Below are positions 10,502 to 23,183 of a stretch of 64,000 nucleotides of DNA, piece by piece. A program made the translations under genes and the position numbers. This DNA comes from Colocasia esculenta (Eukaryota; Streptophyta; Magnoliopsida; Alismatales; Araceae). The notes below the pieces were generated by a model. It was not told the origin of the DNA, did not search any database, and was given only the letters and a program-made list of their open reading frames with translations. The stretch spans positions 86,166,244 to 86,230,243 of the forward strand of contig CM024763.1 of NCBI GenBank assembly GCA_014218235.1, given 5' to 3'. The number at the start of each line of letters is the position of its first letter. Positions within the stretch are counted from its first letter, which is position 1.

Positions 10502-13331
10502 TGTAAGGCCCTAGAACTTTGTTCCTTATTTAGACTTTGTCATATGGTGGTTAGATGCTTGGTGTACATAGCTATATGTATATATATATGTATATACATG
10601 TATTTATTTCTGTACATATTGTATTTGAATAATGTTGTACATATGTATACATGTGTTTATTTATGTACATGCTGTTTTATTAATTGTACATATGGTGTTT
10701 AAATTATACATTACATTGCATGTATATATGTATATAATGTATGTATGTTGGGCATTTCTGTGTTCTGACCGAGAGGCATGTTAACGTCAACATGAGTGGA
10801 CGTTTATAAGGGAGTCGATGTCCAGATCGATGGATGTCAATTCCTAGTAAATGGCAACAATGTGGCTGTCTTATTCCCCAAAATTTGTGCGGTTTCAGAT
10901 CTGGAAACGGCCGCATTTCCTTCGGTTCTTGTTTTGGAAGCTGACTCCCAACGGTAGGATTCCAACCCTTAAGCGCAGCCCAACCTTCCTTAGCTTATAA
11001 AACACCCTTTTTCGGCCGGATTAAGTATTTTGGCTCTTGGAGAAAACCCTAGAACTCTGTGCGAAAGTTGAACTTTGAAGGCTTTGATCTGGCGTTTGTG
11101 TGCGTCTTCCGACGATCTACAACGACTGGAAGATACTTTGGACATTTGTGAAGCTTCTCCGACTCCGGTGTGTGAACTACATCAACCTAAAAGGCCGGAT
11201 CTAGGAGGTTTTGAGTGCCTTCTTGGCTTGGCTGAGGAGGGCATCTTCGACGAATTAAATCTGTTAAACAATTTTCCTGAGGCAAGTAACCTATGGATAT
11301 CAACCCTACTCATGTCAGTTAGGTCCTAGGAATTTATCAGATTTTTCCTCGTGTCCTATAACCTCCATTCACCATGTTTTTGTGTGTTCTGTCTGCATTT
11401 CTGCAGACAGGAACTTAACGGCCAGCTTCCTGTCGTTAAGAACCCTGGTTGGCGGCAACATCTTGTGCCGTTAACCCATGTTGGCGGCAGCATCTGTGCC
11501 CCCAAGTTCTTCAAGTTTTCAGAAATATGGTTTTGATTTATACCCTATGATTTCCGGACTCATGGTTGTCTGTTTAGGTTATGAAAATTATGTGTGGTCA
11601 GGTACGGTCATTAGATCATGTCATACAGAGGCGTCGAATATCTGTGCATAATCTTAATTATTAGAATTTCTGTAATGGGATATTAATCATGATTTGACCT
11701 TGATAATACCTGATTAATTAGATCCATGATAAATTAGAGTTTCATGAATTTTGTATGATTATATGATAACTGTATTCAGGTGTTGGCACTGTTGGGTATA
11801 ATTGTTTTACTGTGAAACCCACTTAAGTGAATTTAGTGATAAAAATGCCTGAATTCCATTTTAATTGCTATAAATATGTTATAGATCTGAAAAGTCTGAA
11901 AAATTGAACATGCGACATGTTAACTGTTTAGGACCTGTGATAAAAATTTTGCATTATTTTGATAACAGTATGTACTGTGACTGATTTAATAAGGAAGAAT
12001 GACCGTTTTGAGCATGTTAAATCTAATTATGTATGATTCAGTGATTAACAACATGATTAGGATGATATTATGATCTGATTAACACTGTGAACAATAACAT
12101 CATGTCAGGTAAACTGAAGCATCTGTAATTGTGTAAAAGTACATGCAATTGTGTTAAATGGTGCATGAGAAATATGTAAATAATGTGATTAATATGAATT
12201 GTGTAAAAATGTATCGTTAGTGACACTGCTACTATAGAGGGTTGTGGAACTGTACCGTAGTAAAGTCCATACGAGAAGGTTCAATGTGTGTGATATCCTA
12301 TGGGTATTAGGATGAAATCCTGGAGGTGGACAAGTACCACTGGTTAGGGTAGAGAGTACTTCTCCCGGTTCTGCACAGTTAACCAAGATCCGTCACTATG
12401 TTGCCTAGGTGATGGGTATGTGAATGTGTATGTGTGTCCTTCTAGTGGTGGTTTGGACTATGTGTTACGACAACTAGTGTAAATATGTGGATGTGAATAT
12501 GTGAACTGTGCAATGTGTAAAATGAGCATGTGAAATTGTTAAGTGAATAAGTTAGTATGTGAATAAGTGTAAACCATTGTGATTATGTTTAATTCATGCC
12601 AAAACAACAAGCTAAATGTGTATATAAATGTGATAAATGCATGAGAAAATGGTTAGATTTTATGCTAGGTATGCTATTTACTTTGTACATAGTTCCATAC
12701 TTTAATTATGTATAGTTGCAAAATGCTTTGAATAAGATTTGAATCTTTGAACCGTATTGAATAGAATGTGTAAAAGGCATGCTATAGGTTTTATAATTAG
12801 TTGTTTAAGTAGCATGAAGCATGTACCATGTTTATTTCCTAAATACTTAAGAGACTAGTTTGTGATTGTGATATGAGTAAGATTGTATTCTTAGATTGCT
12901 TGTTGGGTCTCTTTAGACTCATCCTTGCTTCGGCGTACATGTGTAACAGGTGTCTCCACTTCTGAGGAGGAGATAGTTAGGAGCGATTCCGAGAGGGAGG
13001 AGTCGCTATTTTGGGGAGATTTCTACATTTGTACTTTTCTTTTATAAGTATGTAATGATTAAAATTGTGTAATTTATTTGGACAATGTACTTTTTTTTTT
13101 GAAGTTGTAATAATGTGGACACTTGTATTTCTTTTATTGCTATCTAGATTGTGGATATTTCATGATGATGATGGAATGAGAATGAACTTATTTATTTATT
13201 TCCCTGTAATCTTATAATATTTGTGTACATCTCAATCTAATGTTAGTGTTGGGTAAATGTCCCACTATGACGGCATTTTTTATACCGACGTAGATTGGTA
13301 TAATCGTACCGATATAAGGAGGGTCGTTACA
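10502..13331 (+). repeat. 5' LTR of element A
   Basis: It is 2830 bp, starting TGTAAGGCCCTAG and ending GTCGTTACA just before the primer site. It holds a TATA-like TTATAAAA at 10995-11002, two 8-nt-spaced dyads at 10780-10841 and a second group of looser AACGG/CCGTT inverted motifs at about 11416-11490. ORFs inside (for example 11075-11329) have no recognisable product. Confidence 0.92.
10780..11002 (+). promoter_or_regulatory. LTR promoter module: dyads plus TATA-like box
   Basis: Two dyads start at 10780 and 10814, each with 10-bp arms around an 8-nt spacer (ACATGAGT and AGATCGAT). The TATA-like box TTATAAAA follows at 10995. The 3' LTR has the same layout at 18797-18858 with TATA at 19012. 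In the 5' copy the second dyad reads GATGTCC and GGATGTC, where the 3' copy has GACGTCC and GGACGCC, so its CpGs have decayed. Confidence 0.65.
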
Positions 13332-13336
13332 GAGAT

Positions 13337-13348
13337 TGGTATCAGAGC
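13337..13348 (+). promoter_or_regulatory. Primer binding site, tRNA-iMet (element A)
   Basis: TGGTATCAGAGC complements the 3' end of plant initiator tRNA-Met and lies five bases after the 5' LTR, the usual position in chromoviruses. Confidence 0.93.
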
Positions 13349-13391
13349 AACAGGTTGAGATTGTACATGAATATACCATCATCTTCATAAT

Positions 13392-14660
13392 ATGGTAAGT
13401 CTTTATAGAATTGTCCATATATGTAGAAAAATAATAATAATGAATGAGAGATAGATAAGAAAATGGTTAGGACTAAATAACTTAGTTCTAACTGTGATTA
13501 AATTGTTTTACAGGCTATGGCTTCTCGTGGTAGGCGTGGTGCCCATGCTTAAGAGGATGAGCAGAGGCGTGAGGATAGGGATGAGTAGCAGGCCCCAGCA
13601 CCCCAGGGTCCTACAGTTCTTCCTCCACCACCGCCTGTAGATTATGGAGTGTTCATGTAAGGTCTGGTTCAAGCTATGCAGACCCAGGCACACACTCAGG
13701 CTGCACTCCAAGCTCAGCTGGAGGCTCAGGTTAGAAATGTTAGATAGAAGTAGCCTGTTTTTATTAAATGTATGATTGTTATGTTGCTTATGTGTTACTT
13801 ATATTGTTTGTTGTGGCAGGCTCAGGCTCCAGCTCCAGTTCCCCAGGAGCATGGCCATGGTGGTCCTTCCATCATGGAGCGATTCAAGAGGATGGCTCCA
13901 CCCTCTTTTAAGGGGGAGAGTCAGCCATTGCTGGCGGAGAGCTGGTTGAGGGAGATTGAAAAGATCTTCCGGGCCATTAGGTGTGCCGAGGAGGACAAGG
14001 TCAGCTTGGCCACCAATATGCTACAGGTATTTAATTTATATGCTTGTACTGGTGTTAAGTTTAGATTTTGCCTAGATTGGTGCTTATGGGTGGTTTATTT
14101 CAGGAGAGAGTTGATGTGTGGTTGGCCTCCTTGCTTCGCACCAGATTTGAGGATGGTGCTGTAGAGGTGGCATGGGATGAGTTCGTGAGGCTCTTTCGAG
14201 CCAAGTTCATTCTCGAGCATATTCAAGATAAAATGGAGCAGGAGTTCCTCACGCTTACTCAGGGCTCCATGACGGTGCTTGAGTATGAGGCCAGGTTTAC
14301 ATAATTATCTAAGTATGCACCTCACATAGTTGCTGATGAGCGCAGGACGGCGAAGAAGTTCGTGATGGGCCTTAAGCCATCACTGAGGTCGAGGCTCGTG
14401 GCATTTGACCATCGTACCCTAGACGAGGCTCTCAGCACTGCATGTAGGCAGCAGAGCGAGATGGAGCAATATTTGGAAGAGAAGAAGGCATCGCAGAAGA
14501 GGTCTGCGCCACCGTTCCAGCGGCAAGACAGAAAGAAGGCAGTGTATCAATCACCGCAGCGACCAGTAGTGGCATCCAGTCAGCAGGCAGTTACTCTGCG
14601 GTCCCAGGTGTCAGACCCAGTGGCAAGAAGGAGTGTCCTCACAGTGGAAGGGGACACGAC
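13392..14660 (+). pseudogene. gag: Element A gag with three putative phase-0 introns
   Basis: The start is ATG at 13392-13394, directly followed by a strong donor (ATG then GTAAGT). The acceptor TTTTACAG ends at 13513. Introns are 13395-13513, 13730-13819 and 14027-14103, all GT-AG and all between codons. The spliced frame reads through typical gag sequence (SIMERFKRMAPPSFKG, then the WLREIEKIFRAI region, then the second half after intron 3). Stops at 13550 (TAA), 13586 (TAG), 13658 (TAA) and 14302 (TAA), plus a frameshift near 14630, make it a pseudogene. Gag would form the particle and bind element RNA through the zinc knuckle at 14691-14732. Splice use is inferred from signals and frame only. 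Confidence 0.75.
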
Positions 14661-14690
14661 GGTATTGAGTGCTGGAAGTTAGCGGGGAAA

Positions 14691-17600
14691 TGCTTAAAGT
14701 GCGGTAGCAGCGAGCATCAGATCAGGGATTGTCCCAGATTGTAGCAGGGAGTTCAGCGTGGAGTGCCAGCCCCAGCAGCAGCAGCAGCAGTAGCGCCAGT
14801 GACCGGAAGACCAGGAAGGCCTTGAGCCCAAACTCGAGTGTTTGCGTTGGCACGAGAGGACACAGAGCAGGCAGAAAATGTCACGTAAGGTACGGTTCTT
14901 TTCATGGGTATGCACGCTCGGGTTTTGTTTGATACGGGTGCCACTTACTCGTTCATTTCCGAGTAGTTTGCTAGGCAGTTAGTAGTAGAGTCAGGTGTAG
15001 TGGCTGAGGAGTTAGAGGTCCCTTTGTCTGTGCACACACCAACGGGAATGGTATCAACTAGGAAGTGTATTTCGTCTTTACCTGTGTGCATTGAGGAACG
15101 GGTCTTAAAAGGGTGCTTCTATTTGCTAAAGATGAAGGACTATGATGCTATTCTAGGTCTGGATTGGCTAGAGGAGCACTATGCTTTAGTAGATTGTCGT
15201 GGGAAGAAGATCACTTTCTGTATTCCTGGTGAGGATGAGTTTTCACATCCATTACCAAGTAACTTAGCGGGAAGGTTTGTTATCTCCGCCATGAAGGCGA
15301 TGAAGATGGTGAAGAAGGGTTGTGACGCTTTTCTTGCCAGCGTGGTCTTAGTGCCGAAGGCTGATCAGTCACCTACCCTTGAGGAGATTGATGTAGTGTA
15401 GGAGTTCCCAGACGTATTTTCTGATGATTTGTCTGGTTTGCCACCGGTTAGAGAGATAGATTTTACTATAGAGTTGCTTCTAGGCACCTCTCCTATCTCG
15501 AAGGCTCCATATCGGATGGCACGTGCAGAATTAGCAGAGTTAAGGAAGCAGTTGCAAGATTTGCTGGACAAGAGATTTATTTGCCCTAGTGTATCCCCAT
15601 GGGGCGCACCTGTATTATTTGTGAGGAAGAATGATGATTCACTCAGGTTGTGCATTGATTATAGGAAGCTCAACCAGATGACCATAAAGAACAGGTATCC
15701 CTTACCACGGATTGATGATCTATTTGAACCAGCTGCAAAATGCATCGGTATTTCTAAGATCGATCTACGGTCCGGCTATCATCAGTTGAGGATTAGGAGT
15801 GAAGATGTGCCCAAGACAGCCTTTAGGACTCGTTATGGACATTATGAGTTTTTAGTGCTTCCATTTGGTCCAACCAACGCCCCTGCAGCGTTCATGGATC
15901 TCATGAACAGGGTGTTTAGACCTTATCTAGATAGTTTCGTAGTGGTGTTTATCGACGATGTGCTAGTCTACTCTCCGGATGAGGCTACACACCGTGATCA
16001 TTTGAGGGTTGTGTTGGAAGTTCTCCAAGAGCACAAGCTGTATGCAAAGTTTAGCAAGTGCGATTTTTGGATGTGCGAGGTTCATTTCCTTGGGCATGTT
16101 ATCTCCGACGCTGGTGTAGCAGTTGATCCAGTGAAGGTCCAGGCTGTATTAGATTGGGAGATCTCCAGGAACCCATCAGAGATTCGGAGTTTCCTTGGTT
16201 TAGCGGGCTATTATCGGCGATTCATTGAGGGATTTGCATCTATCGCCGCACCTTTAACTAAGCTAACCAGGAAGGGTGTGAAGTTTATCTGGTCCGAGGA
16301 TTGTGAGAGTAGCTTTCAGTTGCTGAAGGCTAAGCTTACTTCTGCACCGGTATTGATTTTGCCGAGTGGGGTAGAGGGTTTTGCTTTTTATTCAGATGCA
16401 TCTTAGATTGGTCTAGGCTGTGTGTTGATGCAGTATGGTAGGGTAGTGGCGTATGCTTCTTGTCAATTGAAGGAGTATGAGCGTAACTATCTGACTCATG
16501 ATTTAGAGCTTACGACAGTGGTTCATGCACTGAAGATCTGGAGACACTATCTTTATGGTGTCAGATTTGAGGTGTTCACTGACCACAAGAGTTTGAGGTA
16601 TCTCTTCTCGCAAAAGGAGTTAAACCTACGGCAGAGGAGATGGATTGAGTTCCTCAAGGACTACGACTTCGATCTTCAGTATCATCCAGGAAAGGCGAAT
16701 GTCATAGCGGATGCTCTTAGTAGGAAGAGATCATTGCTCCATCAGGATTGGAAGATGTTGGAGGATGCAGCCAGTGCGATGACTGAGTTAGAGCCACAGT
16801 TATGTCAGGCTTTCATGGCTCAATTGTCTATTCGGTCCACTGTTTTGGATGAAGTGATTGAGCAGCAGAAGGCCGATCCTAGGCTTCAGAAATTGGTGGG
16901 CAAGGCGGGAATTGCTCGAGATGAGGATGGTGTGATTAGATTTCATCACCGAGTTTGTGTCCCCGATATTATGGATGTTTGTGAGCAGGTTCTAGCAGAA
17001 GCTTATAGGTCGAGATTCTCTATTCATCCAGGTAATACTAAGATGTACCAGGATTTGAAGAGATCTTTTTGGTGGTCTGTCATGAAGAAGGATGTGGCGG
17101 ATTTTGTATCCAGTTGTTTAGTATGCCAGCAAGTGAAGGCCGAGCGTCAGCGACCATCTGGTCTTATGCAGAAGATGGAGATCCCAGTATGGAAGTGGGA
17201 GGCTGTCACTATGGATTTTGTGACGGATTTGCCCAGATCAGCGAAGGGTAATGACTCGATTTGGGTGATTGTAGATAGATTCTCTAAGACTACACATTTC
17301 TTGCCGATGAAGAAGAAGCAGTCGGTAGAGAGTTTGGCTAGGTTGTATGTTAGTAGCATTGTTAGATTGCATGGTGTGCCGAAGTCGATTATTTCGGATC
17401 GAGATCCGAGATTTACTTCGAGGTTGTGGCAGGGTCTTCAGGAGGCTTTAGATTTCGAGTTGAAGCTCAGTTCGGCGTTCCATCCCCAGATTGATGGACA
17501 GTCCGAGAGGACTATCCAGACGCTCAAGGATATGTTGAGAGTGTGTGTGTTGGATTGGAAGGGTGATTGAGAGCGTCATTTATCTCTTGTGGAGTTTGCA

Positions 17601-18282
17601 TATAACAACAGTTTTCATGCGAGTATTGGAATGGCTCCATTCAAGGCTTTGTATGGGCGGCCTTGTAGATCTCCTTTATGCTGGGAGGAGACAGGTGATA
17701 GGTAGTTGATAGGTCCGGAGTTAGTGCAGGAGAGTTCGGATAAGATTCAACTTATTAGGCAGAGGCTTGTTGCGGCGCAGAATAGGCTGAAGAGTTACGC
17801 CGACAACAGAAGGAAGGATTTAGAGTTCGAGGTTAGAGAGCATGTTTTTCTAAAGGTTTCGTCTACTCGAGGTATTGTCAGGTTTGGCAGGCATAGCAAG
17901 TTGAGTCCTCGATTCATTGGCCCATTTGAGATTTTGAGGCGGATGGGAAACGTGGCATATTAGCTAGCTTTACCCCCAGCGTTAGCTAGTGTTCACCCTG
18001 TTTTCCACGTATCCATGCTCAGAAGGTATGTGCGTGATCCGTCTCATGTGATTAGTCACGAGCTAGTGGAGATTCTGTCAGATTTGTCGTATGTCGAGCA
18101 ACCAATAGCTATTCTTGATCGGAAGGTCTAGCACCTCAGGAACAAGAGCATTGCATCCGTAAAGGTGTTATGGAGGAACTTCTCGCGAGAGGAGGCTACA
18201 TGGGAGCTTGAGGATGCCATGATGAAGAAGTATCCCCATTTGTTTGATTCGTTTCGTTCTAACTTCGAGGACAAAGTTTTCT
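14691..18282 (+). pseudogene. pol: Element A pol: knuckle, protease, RT, RNase H, integrase, chromodomain-like end
   Basis: Domains in order are a CX2CX4HX4C knuckle (14691-14732), aspartic protease (DTGATYSFIS from 14931), RT (15430-16200, catalytic IDD at 15951-15959), RNase H (about 16300-16720), integrase with an HHCC zinc region (about 17030-17140) and the D, D, E residues (MDFVTD about 17212, SDRDPRF about 17393, SERTIQ about 17500), and a chromodomain-like C-terminus (about 17990-18270, ending in ATWELEDAMMKKYPHLFD). In-frame stops occur near 15400, 16404, 17568, 17704, 17961 and 18129. The family copies element RNA and inserts it; chromodomains steer insertion to heterochromatin. Confidence 0.9.
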
Positions 18283-18296
18283 TTAAGGGGAGAGGA
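18283..18296 (+). promoter_or_regulatory. Polypurine tract of element A
   Basis: TTAAGGGGAGAGGA lies immediately before the 3' LTR start TGTAAGGCCCTC and is the expected primer site for plus-strand synthesis. Confidence 0.88.
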
Positions 18297-18602
18297 TGTA
18301 AGGCCCTCGAACTTTGTTCCTTATTTAGACTTTGTCATATGGTGGTTAGATGCTTGGTGTACATAGCTATATGTATATATATATAGAGTAATGCTGCGGT
18401 ACGGCGGTGCGGCCCCGCCGTACCGCAGCCCACACTGTCGGATTGAGATCCGACGGTGCATATTAAAAAAAAAAAAAAAAACAGGACCTGCCGTTTTGCA
18501 CACCTGCGACGCGTGAAATGCAGGTCCCGTTTGGGGACCGTCGGATTTTAAATCCGACGGTCCCTGCTGCAGTGCGGCGGGGGTGTACAAAAGCCCCCCG
18601 CC

Positions 18603-18636
<34 letters not shown>

Positions 18637-21268
18637 GTACATATTGTATTTGAATAATGTTCTACATATGTATACATGTGTTTATTTATGTACATGCTGT
18701 TTTATTAATTGTACATATGGTGTTTAAATTATACATTACATTGCATGTATATAGTGTATGTATGTTGGGCATTTTTGTGTTCTGACCAAGAGGCATGTTA
18801 ACGTCAACATGAGTGGACGTTTATAAGGGAGTCGACGTCCAGATCGATGGACGCCAATTCCCAGTAAACGGCAACAATGTGGCCATCTAATTCCCCAAAA
18901 TTTTTGCGGTTTCAGATCTGTAAACGGCCGCATTTCCTTCAGTTCTTGTTTTGGAAACTGACTCCCAACGGTAGGATTCCAACCCTTAAGCGCAGCCCAA
19001 CCTTCCTTAGCTTATAAAACACCCTTTTTCGGCTGGATTAAGTCTTTTGGCTCTTGGAGAAAACCCTAGAACTCTGTGTGAAAGCTGAACTTTGAAGGCT
19101 TTGATATGGCGTTTGTGTGCGTCTTCTGGTAATCTACAATGACTGGAAGATACTTTGGATGTTTGTGAAGCTTCTCCGACTCCGGTGTACGAACTACATC
19201 AACCTAAAAGACCGAATCTGGGAGGTTTTATGCACCTTCTTGGCTTGGCCGAGGAGGGCATCTTCGATGAATTAAATCCGTTAAACAATTTTCTTGAGGC
19301 AAGTAACCTATGGATATCAACCCTACTCATGTTAATTAGGTCCTAGGAATTTATGAGATTTTTCCTCGTGTCTTGGAACCTCCATTCACCATGTTTTTGT
19401 GCGTTCTATCTGCATTTCTGCAGACAGGAACTTAACGACCAGCTTGTTGCCGTTAAGATCCTTGGTTGGCGGCAACATCTTGTGCCGTTAACCCATGTTG
19501 GCGGCAGCATCTGTGCCGCCAAGTTCTTCAAGTTTTCAGAAATATGGTTTTGATTTATACCCTGTGATTTTCGGACTCATGGCTGTCTGTTTAGGTTATA
19601 AAAATTATATGTGGTCAGGTACAATCATTAGATCATGTCATATAGAGTTGTCGAATATCTGTGCATAATCTTAATTATTAGAATTTCTGAAATGGGATAT
19701 TAAGCATGATTTGACCTTGATAATACCTGATTAATTAGATCCATGATAAATTAGGGTTTCATGAATTTTCTACGATTATATGATAACTGTATTTAGGTGT
19801 TGGCACTAGTTGGGTATAATTGTTTTACTGTGAAACCCACTTAAGTGAATTTAGTGATAAAAATGCCTGAATTCCATTTTAATTGCTATAAATATGTTAC
19901 CGATATGAAAAATCTAAAAAATTGAACATGCGACATGTTAACTGTTTAGGACCTGTGATAAAAATTACGCATTATTTTGATAACAGTATGTACTGTGACT
20001 GATTTAATAAGGAAGAATGACCGTTTTGAGCATGTTAAATCTAATTATGTATGATTCAGTGATTAACATCATGATTAGGATGGTATTATGATCTGATTAA
20101 CACTGTGAACAATAGCATCATGTTAGGTAAACTGAAGCATCTGTAATTGTGTAAAAGTACATGCAATTGTGTTAAATGGTGCATGAGAAATATGTAAATA
20201 ATGTGATTAATATGAATTGTGTAAAAACGTACCATTAGTGGCACTGCTACTATAGAGGGCTGTGGAACAGTACCGTAGTAAAGTCCCTACGGGAAGGTTC
20301 AATGTGTGTGATATCCTATGGGCATTAGGATGAAATCCTGGAGGTGGACAAATACCACTAGTTAGGGTGGAGAGTGCTTCTCCCGGTTCTACACAGTTAA
20401 CCAAGATCTGTCACTATGTTGTCTAGGTGATGGTTATGTGAATGTGTATGTGTGTCCTTCTAGTAGTGGTTTGGACTATGTGTCACGACAACTAAGTGTA
20501 AATATGTGGATGTGAATATGTGAACTGTGCAATGTGTAAAATGAGCATGTGAAATTGTTAAGTGAATAAGTGTAAACCATTGTGATTATGTTTAATTCAT
20601 GCCAAAACAGCAAGCTAAATGTGTATATAAATGTGATAAATGCATGAGAAAATGGTTAGATTTCATGCTAGGTATGCTATTTACTTTGTACATAGTTCCA
20701 TACTTTAATTATGTATAGTTGCAAAATGCTTTGAATAAGATTTGAATCTTTGAACCGTGTTGAATAGAATGTGTAAAAATATGCTATAGGTTTTATAATT
20801 AGTTGTTTAAGTAGCATGAAGCATGTACCATGTTTATTTCCCAAATACTTAAGAGACTAGTTTGTGATTGTGATATGAGTAAGATTGTATTCTTAGATTG
20901 CTTGCTGGGTCTCTTTAGACTCATCCTTGCTTCAGCGTACAGGTGTAACATGTGTCTCCACTTCTGATAAGGAGATAGTTAGGAGCGACTCCGAGAGGGA
21001 GGAGTAGCTATTTTGGGGAGATTTCTACATTTGTACTTTTCTTTCATAAGTATGTAATGATTAAAAGTGTGTAATTTATTTGGATAATGTACTTTATTTT
21101 TTTGAAGTTGTAATAATGTGGACACTTGTATTTCTTTTATTTCTATCTAGACTGTGGATATTTGATGATGATGATGGAATGAGAAAGAACTTATTTATTT
21201 ATTCCGCTGTAATCTTGTAATATTTGTGTACATCTCAATCTAATGTTAGTGTTGGATAAATATCTCAC
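18297..21268 (+). repeat. 3' LTR of element A, main part
   Basis: It matches 10502-13263 with scattered substitutions plus an extra insert at 18386-18610. It is interrupted at 21268 by element C. The TATA-like box is at 19012-19019 and dyads are at 18797-18858, better preserved than in the 5' copy. Confidence 0.92.
18386..18610. mobile_element. Hairpin-rich MITE-like insert in the 3' LTR of A
   Basis: The 5' LTR lacks this 225-bp segment, so it is a later insertion into a TA-repeat site. It contains a GC-rich hairpin at 18395-18429 (arms GCTGCGGTACGGCGG), paired GTCGGAT/ATCCGAC motifs at 18437-18455 and 18540-18560, a run of 17 A, and a terminal hairpin at 18571-18607 (AGTGCGGCGGGGG with CCCCCCGCCGCACT). 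The ends are only loosely inverted. The TA target suggests a MITE, but no transposase source is visible. Confidence 0.65.
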
Positions 21269-22888
21269 TGTAACGACCCGACCTCCTGGACCCTCGCCAG
21301 GGGTCTCGAGGGTCGCGCCGCCACCCACGGATCCGAAGATCCGGAAGGGTTAGAAGAAATAGTCTAGTGAGATATGTATTGAATTTAAATAACTATGACA
21401 ATATGTACAATATGCAAAGGTCTGTACAACATGTCCCAAGCAAAAGCACAGGTACAAGAAAAAAGGTGCAGTCCTTAAGGGGCATATCCCGAGGACTTCC
21501 AAATCATAACTCTCAGCTCACTCGGCTACAAGAGCTCCCAACGCTCGCTCTCATTGTTGCTGACAACACACGGTGCCACAGCCGCCTCCACAACCCGTCC
21601 GACACCGAGCTCCCGCGATGAAGAGCCCCTAGCTGAAGGAAGTAGGGGGGTGAGCCTCACGAACAAGGCCCAGTAGGGATTACCAGTCCCTCACCGGCCA
21701 GAGTAGCATGAACTCCGAAAACAGGAAAACTTCACTAGAAAGCTGTAAAGCGAGTAACACCTACAACATGATACTACTAAGCAGCGGAAGAGAATAGCGC
21801 AATGCCACGACCACCAACCGAGGTCGGGCCACACACACGACTCCGCAGAAACCAACGGAGTCGGGCACACAGTGGAAGCAACCCTCGGCACACTCGCTGA
21901 GACCATGCAACAACCAGGTGAGAACGACGTCTCACCGTAAGCACGGACACCTCAGACCTCCACAGGGTCGAGGGCCCACAAGCAGAACCACCCCGAACCC
22001 TGGACACACCACCAGGTCGGGAAACCACACTCGCCAGTGCCACCACGGACTGGAACCCAAGAACGGGACTACAGAACTGAGAGAACACCGAGCGGAAACC
22101 ACCAGAAGCACGGGTCTGCACAAGGCTAGACCAACGACGCCCACGGAAACTAGGCACAGCCAGGCTATAACCGCCGTGCAAGCTAAGGCAATAGATAACA
22201 CTTGGAAACGTCGTGAGGAAATGCCATCACAACAACAACAACCAAGCCACCGCCGCTAGCAGGCAAGAGGGGGACCCACAGTCTGCACGCTCTGCTCGCT
22301 AGCCTAGCTCCTGCTTCCACCCCTGCGCAAGGGCATGATAGAGCCGCCACAGAAACACACAACACATGCAACACCACGGCCTGGCCAAGCTGCGGCCTCA
22401 CGCCTGACACCACTACGTGGCTCCGGAACCAACGCAGAGAGAGGAAGTGAGACAAGGGACTGACTAGCTTGCACTGGGTAGAACTCCAGCCATCCTCGGT
22501 GTCCCAGGCCTAGTCAAGAGAGCTCTACAAACGACTCAGCGCCGCTATCCAAACGACCATTTCCCCTCAGCTCCAGAGTTCGCTCACGTGGGCTGCCAAC
22601 TCGAGCACGCTCGTAGCCCGGAGCCACCCTCAACAGGCTCACGAGGATGGGGGTCCCAGGTAACGGTAACAACCTCTCATATCGGGGACAAGCCCTCAAG
22701 TGCCAAGCACCGGGCGAACAGGCGGGGCAGTACAACAGAACCACCCCGAACCGCTGGCTTGTAGCACACGACAAGCCCAGCGAGCACGAGGCACGCACAG
22801 ACCCCAGAGGGCCGTCGGCCAACCAAACATGCATGGAAAAGTCGGAGCCTCAGAACACTACCAGCAACATGGAAACTCGTCGCTCTGC

Positions 22889-22923
22889 TAATAATCGATT
22901 GACTGTCGGTCAATCGATTATTA
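22889..22923. repeat. Perfect palindrome in element C LTR
   Basis: Arms TAATAATCGATTGAC and GTCAATCGATTATTA (15 bp) flank TGTCG. The other LTR has the same arms at 28207-28241 with loop TACCG, so the arms are kept while the loop has changed. Confidence 0.92.
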
Positions 22924-23183
22924 CACAGACGCGACCCTCCTGGCACCACTGCCAGGACACAGCCACGAAGGTGTCACCTTTGGTCACTGAACGCAGGGAC
23001 GCAACTAGCCGCGTTCCCTACCAGAAGGTGGCAAAGCCTGCCCTGGGGCACACGCCGACACACAACAGGGCCCACGGAAACACCCGAGGCGACACAGACA
23101 CTGTCGTGACCCCCAAGGCCGTCGTGACACCATCACGACGAGGGAGGGCATCGCGACAGCCTTATCGCGATGGGGCAAGGCAT

